From positions 124,001 through 188,000 of the forward strand of contig NZ_BJEG01000001.1 of NCBI RefSeq assembly GCF_005405545.1: a stretch of DNA of 64,000 bases, read 5' to 3'. Every line of letters starts with the position of its first letter. Positions within the stretch are counted from its first letter, which is position 1. The stretch comes from Weissella hellenica. GTDB taxonomy: Bacteria > Bacillota > Bacilli > Lactobacillales > Lactobacillaceae. This document shows, in pieces, positions 60,771-64,000 of this stretch. The position numbers and the translations under genes are program-made. A model generated the notes under the pieces. That model ran no database searches. It was not told the origin of the DNA and saw only the letters and a list, made by a program, of their open reading frames with translations.

Positions 60771-61295
60771 ATGGAAATCATTGACGTTACGCCAAATACA
60801 CAAAAAGATTGGGAACGTATTTATGCTGAGGCATTTCCTGCATATGAACAGCGACCAATTGCAGAATTAGTGGCGCTAGTTGAACAGCAAGATGCCATAA
60901 AAATGCAGGTGGTTGTAGATGATCAAACCGTTGTTGGTGTTGCTTATCTATGTGAAATTGGCCTGTCAAAAGCATTCTTACTATATTTTGCTATCGATGC
61001 AACAATTCAAAGTAAGGGATACGGTAGTCGTGCTTTAGCTATATTGAAAGAACGCTATGAAGATGGTCTTATCCTAGAAGCCGAACAGATGGGAACACAA
61101 GCTGAAAATGAAGCACAACGGACACGACGCTATGATTTTTATATGCGTAATGGCTTTGAAGATAAGCGGTTGTTATCTGAAAATTCTGGCGGGGTATTCC
61201 ACTTGTTAGCAAGCACACCTGACATTAGTGCCACTGAATATCTACAAGCTATGCATGCGCTGTCAATAGAGGCAATTGTACGTAGAGATGATTAA
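60771..61295 (+). CDS. GNAT-family N-acetyltransferase
   Basis: A 174-residue acetyltransferase. The acetyl-CoA-binding motif is ATIQSKGYGSRALAILKERY; YDFYMRNGFEDKR is the typical late motif B. The start is ATG 60771 behind GAGGTG; the open frame extends upstream through the hairpin region and is not used. A promoter fits just before it: TTGGTG (60702), 17 bases, TATAAT (60725). Substrate unknown. Confidence 0.88.
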   Translation: MEIIDVTPNTQKDWERIYAEAFPAYEQRPIAELVALVEQQDAIKMQVVVDDQTVVGVAYLCEIGLSKAFLLYFAIDATIQSKGYGSRALAILKERYEDGLILEAEQMGTQAENEAQRTRRYDFYMRNGFEDKRLLSENSGGVFHLLASTPDISATEYLQAMHALSIEAIVRRDD

Positions 61296-61316
61296 TTTAA
61301 TAGCAATGATTTAATC

Positions 61317-61357
61317 AGTAGTAAACTATCAGGTGTCTTGATGGTTTACTACTTTTT
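61317..61357 (+). terminator. Terminator of the GNAT gene
   Basis: AGTAGTAAACTATCA pairs with TGATGGTTTACTACT, then TTTTTA. Confidence 0.9.
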
Positions 61358-61509
61358 ATTTATAACTATAATTTATTTAATATTAAATATTACCTTTTAA
61401 GACTAATTATTTGGTAAAATTATGATTAATAAAATATCTATGATTTAGATACAACAGGTATTTCAACACGATTAATTTAGGGCTAGTCTAGGACATAGAA
61501 AGGTAGGGC

Positions 61510-62871
61510 TTGTGTGGTATGGCACAACAGGGTTTAAAACCTAGTATCAGTACCTTTGGGATTATTTCTTTAGGTGCTGGTGGGGTAATTGGAAGTAGTT
61601 GGATTTATACAAATAGTCAATTTTTTCATCAATACGGTGCGGGTGGTGAGATTTTTGGGCTTCTAGCAGCATCAATTTTAGCGATTTTGGTATCATTATC
61701 GTTTGCTGAATTATCGACAATTTATCCAAAAGCTGGTGGTGAAGTCGTTTATGGTTATGAGGCATTTGGTAAAAAAGGAGGCTTGTTTGCAGGTTGGGCA
61801 TTATTAGGATCATATTTGAGTGCTTTAGCATTTTATGTGACAGCATCAAGTATGTTGTTATCACAAATCATCCCCAAAATTGCAACGGGACCAGCATACT
61901 CATTTGCAGGGGCTAAAGTTCACTATATAGAACTGATTTTAGGTGTATTAATTACATTATTTATTTTTGCAATTAATTATCGTGGAGCTAATTTGACTAG
62001 TAACGTGCAAATTGTCTTGTTTGTGCTTCTTATTTTAATTGGTCTTATCTTGATTGTTGTAGGTTTTAGTCATGGTAAGCCAAGTAATTTTTGGCCAGCT
62101 TTTTATGATCATCAGACGAAAGCCCCTGAAATTTTCCGCTTTATTTTACCAGCAATGACTTTCTTAACGGGTTGGGAGTCGATTGGTGTGATGGCTGAAG
62201 AGGTCAAGACGCCAGCTCGTAAAATTGGTCGTATTGTGGTGATTGCCATTATGATTGCATCAGCATACTACTTGTTAGTGTTGTTAGCATCAGCATGGGT
62301 TCATCCTTGGCAAAGTACAGCAATGATGGAAATGGGAACAGTTGATGCATTCAAAGCAGAAGGTTTCCCAATACTTGGAACAGCTGCTTTTATTATTGCT
62401 TTCTTAGGATTAGGAACTAGTTTTTTGGCATTGTTTTCAGCAGCGCCGCGGTTAATTTACTCATTAGCAGAACAAAAAATTTTACCAAGCTATTTTGCTA
62501 AAATTCACCCAAAGTATGGGACGCCAAGTCGTGCAATTATTATGACATTAATCTTAGTGTTAGCATTAGGCTGGCTTGGTAAGGGTGCCCTAACGTATTT
62601 CTTGGACATTGGTGGTTTCTTAACCGCATTAGCTTGGGGAGTTAACGCCTTTAATTTGGTTGCTATTCGTAAGAAGCACCCCGAGTTAAAGGGGGGATTC
62701 CGTAATAAGCATTTATCATTACCAGTTATTGGTGGTGTGATTGCCATTTTGATTGCGGTGTCAACAATCATTCCCGGTACATCAGTTTCGTTGGTTTGGC
62801 CATATGAATATGTTATTTTAGGCATCTGGATTGTGATTGGTTTGGTAAGTTACTTTACAGGTAAGAAATAA
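61510..62871 (+). CDS. APC-family amino-acid permease
   Basis: A 453-residue permease of the APC superfamily with 12 helices. Helix 1 is ISLGGAGGVIGSSWIYTN-like (SLGAGGVIGSSWIYTN); IYPKAGGEVVYGYEAFGKKG and GWESIGVMAEEVKTPARKIG follow. It groups with the AAE/YjeM-type carriers by look; substrate unknown. A TTG start at 61510 is six bases after AAAGG; ATG 61519 is the alternative. No leader peptide was found ahead of it. Confidence 0.88.
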   Translation: MCGMAQQGLKPSISTFGIISLGAGGVIGSSWIYTNSQFFHQYGAGGEIFGLLAASILAILVSLSFAELSTIYPKAGGEVVYGYEAFGKKGGLFAGWALLGSYLSALAFYVTASSMLLSQIIPKIATGPAYSFAGAKVHYIELILGVLITLFIFAINYRGANLTSNVQIVLFVLLILIGLILIVVGFSHGKPSNFWPAFYDHQTKAPEIFRFILPAMTFLTGWESIGVMAEEVKTPARKIGRIVVIAIMIASAYYLLVLLASAWVHPWQSTAMMEMGTVDAFKAEGFPILGTAAFIIAFLGLGTSFLALFSAAPRLIYSLAEQKILPSYFAKIHPKYGTPSRAIIMTLILVLALGWLGKGALTYFLDIGGFLTALAWGVNAFNLVAIRKKHPELKGGFRNKHLSLPVIGGVIAILIAVSTIIPGTSVSLVWPYEYVILGIWIVIGLVSYFTGKK

Positions 62872-62882
62872 ATTTCGTTTAA

Positions 62883-62916
62883 GAGAACTATGAGCAATAT
62901 CATGGTTCTTTTTTTA
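62883..62916 (+). terminator. Terminator of the permease
   Basis: AGAACTATGA pairs with TCATGGTTCT, then T7. Confidence 0.88.
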
Positions 62917-62970
62917 TGAAATAAAGTATATCTAAGCAATTATTGCGTATAGGTTTTATAATGAAACCAA

Positions 62971-62994
62971 GAAACCTTAAATATTTAAGGTTTC
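62971..62994. promoter_or_regulatory. Perfect 24-bp palindrome upstream of ciaR
   Basis: GAAACCTTAAAT and its complement meet without a loop. Such uninterrupted symmetry suggests a protein operator rather than an RNA hairpin. It lies about 86 bases ahead of ciaR and contains TTTAAG, half of a CiaR-type repeat, though not the known spacing. Confidence 0.55.
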
Positions 62995-63079
62995 AGTAAG
63001 CTGATAATAGGCACTTTTTAAGGTTCAACGCTTATAGTCACATTCAAAGAGAGAAATAAGTATAAGAGGGTGGTGCGTT

Positions 63080-63775
63080 ATGGTTGAAAATACAATTAAA
63101 TTATTAGTAGTTGAAGATGATTATGCGTTAAATGATACGGTAAAAGAAACGATTTCAGAATTAGGTGAAGTTGTTCAAGTTCATGATGGTGATGAAGGGT
63201 GGTTTGAAATTGAATCTGGGGTATATGATGCCGTGATTTTAGACGTCATGTTACCAGGACAAGATGGTTTTACGATTTTGAAGAAGGCTAAAGAAGCCTT
63301 GCCAAATTTACCGATTTTGATGTTAACAGCTAAAGGTGAATTGACCGATAAGATGCAAGGGTTTGATCTAGGGGCTGATGAATACGTTACAAAACCATTT
63401 TATAAAGAAGAACTTTTGGCACGTTTAAAGGCATTACTTCGTCATACAGGTGTTTTGGGACAAGATGGTGCTTTGGAAGTTGGTAATATTCAAATTTATG
63501 TCGAACAGCATAAAGTTTTAGTTGGTAATGAAGAAATTAGTTTACAAGGTCGTGAATTTGGACTACTAGTTTATCTGGTACAACATGTTGGCCAAATTGT
63601 TACAAAGGATCAAATTTTTGATCGCTTATGGGGCTTTGATTCAGACACTTCTTTGACAGTAGTCGAAGTTTATATGTCTAATCTACGAAAGAACTTACGC
63701 CAAGCGGAGGCGCAAGTTAATATCAAAACGTTGCGTAATGTTGGTTATACGTTAAGTGCAACAAATGAGGATTAA
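63080..63775 (+). CDS. ciaR: OmpR-family response regulator, CiaR-like
   Basis: A 231-residue regulator. The receiver domain has the acidic pocket LLVVEDDYAL, the phosphorylated Asp in VILDVMLPGQDG, Thr/Ala in LMLTAKGE and Lys in YVTKPFYKEEL. The winged-helix DNA-binding domain runs from about residue 130 (GREFGLLVYLVQHVGQIVTK, TVVEVYMSNLRKNL). By closeness it is CiaR, a cell-envelope-stress regulator. The stop overlaps the start of the kinase gene by one base. Confidence 0.9.
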   Translation: MVENTIKLLVVEDDYALNDTVKETISELGEVVQVHDGDEGWFEIESGVYDAVILDVMLPGQDGFTILKKAKEALPNLPILMLTAKGELTDKMQGFDLGADEYVTKPFYKEELLARLKALLRHTGVLGQDGALEVGNIQIYVEQHKVLVGNEEISLQGREFGLLVYLVQHVGQIVTKDQIFDRLWGFDSDTSLTVVEVYMSNLRKNLRQAEAQVNIKTLRNVGYTLSATNED

Positions 63776-64000
63776 TGGCTGATACCAAAGTGGTCAAAGA
63801 ACCACATTATCAGTGGCGTAGATTTAAAAAGTGGTTGCAAAGAATCCGCGCTTCGCTACCACAACAAGTAAAGATGACCATTTTAATGGTGATGGGTTTT
63901 ACATTTGTCTTCGTATTGATTGGCACATTTACCATTAATCAATTTCGGACAGTTATGTATGGTAATGCGCAGCATCGCGTAAGCCGAGTTTTTGATGTGC
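63775..64000 (+). CDS. ciaH: Sensor histidine kinase, N-terminal part (CiaH-like, cut by window end)
   Basis: ATG 63775 overlaps the ciaR stop (TAATG). About 75 residues are visible: a basic cytoplasmic start (HYQWRRFKKWLQRI) and the first transmembrane helix (MTILMVMGFTFVFVLIGTFT). The catalytic domains are outside the window; the call rests on its place behind ciaR. Confidence 0.8.
   Translation, partial: MADTKVVKEPHYQWRRFKKWLQRIRASLPQQVKMTILMVMGFTFVFVLIGTFTINQFRTVMYGNAQHRVSRVFDV

Noticed and set aside
1-64000. CRISPR arrays, rRNA or tRNA genes
   Set aside because: No regular direct-repeat array with unique spacers and no tRNA- or rRNA-like sequence was recognised. The 47.8 kb array has palindromic units, not spacers.

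Overview
The window is AT-rich, densely packed Firmicutes chromosome. The gene set points to a heterofermentative-type lactic acid bacterium, most likely Leuconostocaceae (Weissella/Periweissella-like); the genus is an inference, because no rRNA or phylogenetic marker was compared. Supporting genes include an L-2-hydroxyisocaproate dehydrogenase, a mannitol PTS operon, a monofunctional glutamate-cysteine ligase, a RelQ-type alarmone synthetase, a CiaRH-like two-component system and many APC-family amino-acid permeases. A perfect parS site (25537-25552) and a one-mismatch parS-like site (6549-6564) suggest the window lies in the origin-proximal part of the chromosome.

Layout. 1-5.7 kb: proBA, a TraX-like gene broken by an amber codon, guaA, and a BMP-type nucleoside-binding protein. 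5.7-8 kb: relQ and an rRNA m5U methyltransferase. 8-12 kb: a T-box-controlled operon of a FAD-linked 2-hydroxyacid oxidase, an aminotransferase (broken by a frameshift) and L-HicDH. 12-15.2 kb: a divergent aldo/keto reductase/TetR pair, then an AT-rich fic gene between two near-copies of one hairpin. 15.2-18 kb: a divergent cystine-type ABC transporter in which each transcription unit appears to have its own cysteine-containing leader peptide. 18-25.6 kb: acyP, menA, a phased DnaA-box trio, an AI-2E-family protein, gshA, an APC permease, an esterase and parS. 25.6-27.7 kb: a decayed quorum-sensing/bacteriocin-like patch with an orphan LytTR regulator. 27.7-37.8 kb: housekeeping, transport and redox genes, including a permease behind a Phe-rich leader-peptide attenuator. 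37.8-43.7 kb: mtlR and divergent mtlA-mtlF-mtlD. 43.9-49.9 kb: an nnrE-FAD-protein pair, an aquaporin, a tandem array of long palindromes, pgpA and a quinone oxidoreductase. 50-55.5 kb: three APC permeases, two with leader-peptide attenuators (Ser-rich and Thr-rich), plus a truncated transposase. 55.5-64 kb: ansA, ydbC, menI/menB/menE, a multi-hairpin intergenic region, another APC permease and ciaRH (ciaH runs off the end).

The theme is amino-acid acquisition. Six APC permeases, a cystine ABC transporter, an asparaginase and a T-box 2-hydroxyacid-to-amino-acid operon share the window. At least four of these units carry RNA-level control by a ribosome- or tRNA-sensing leader. The composition of each leader peptide (Ser-rich, Thr-rich, Phe-rich, Cys-containing) gives a testable prediction of what each transporter carries. 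The second theme is a family of long intergenic palindromes at convergent gene ends, seen as a four-unit tandem array (47.8-48.4 kb) and a solo copy (11.97-12.13 kb). In three of the five copies the apex is a C(UNCG)G tetraloop although the arms are unrelated in sequence. Several genes show recent decay by single small lesions: traX, the aminotransferase, a membrane protein, and the start of one permease.
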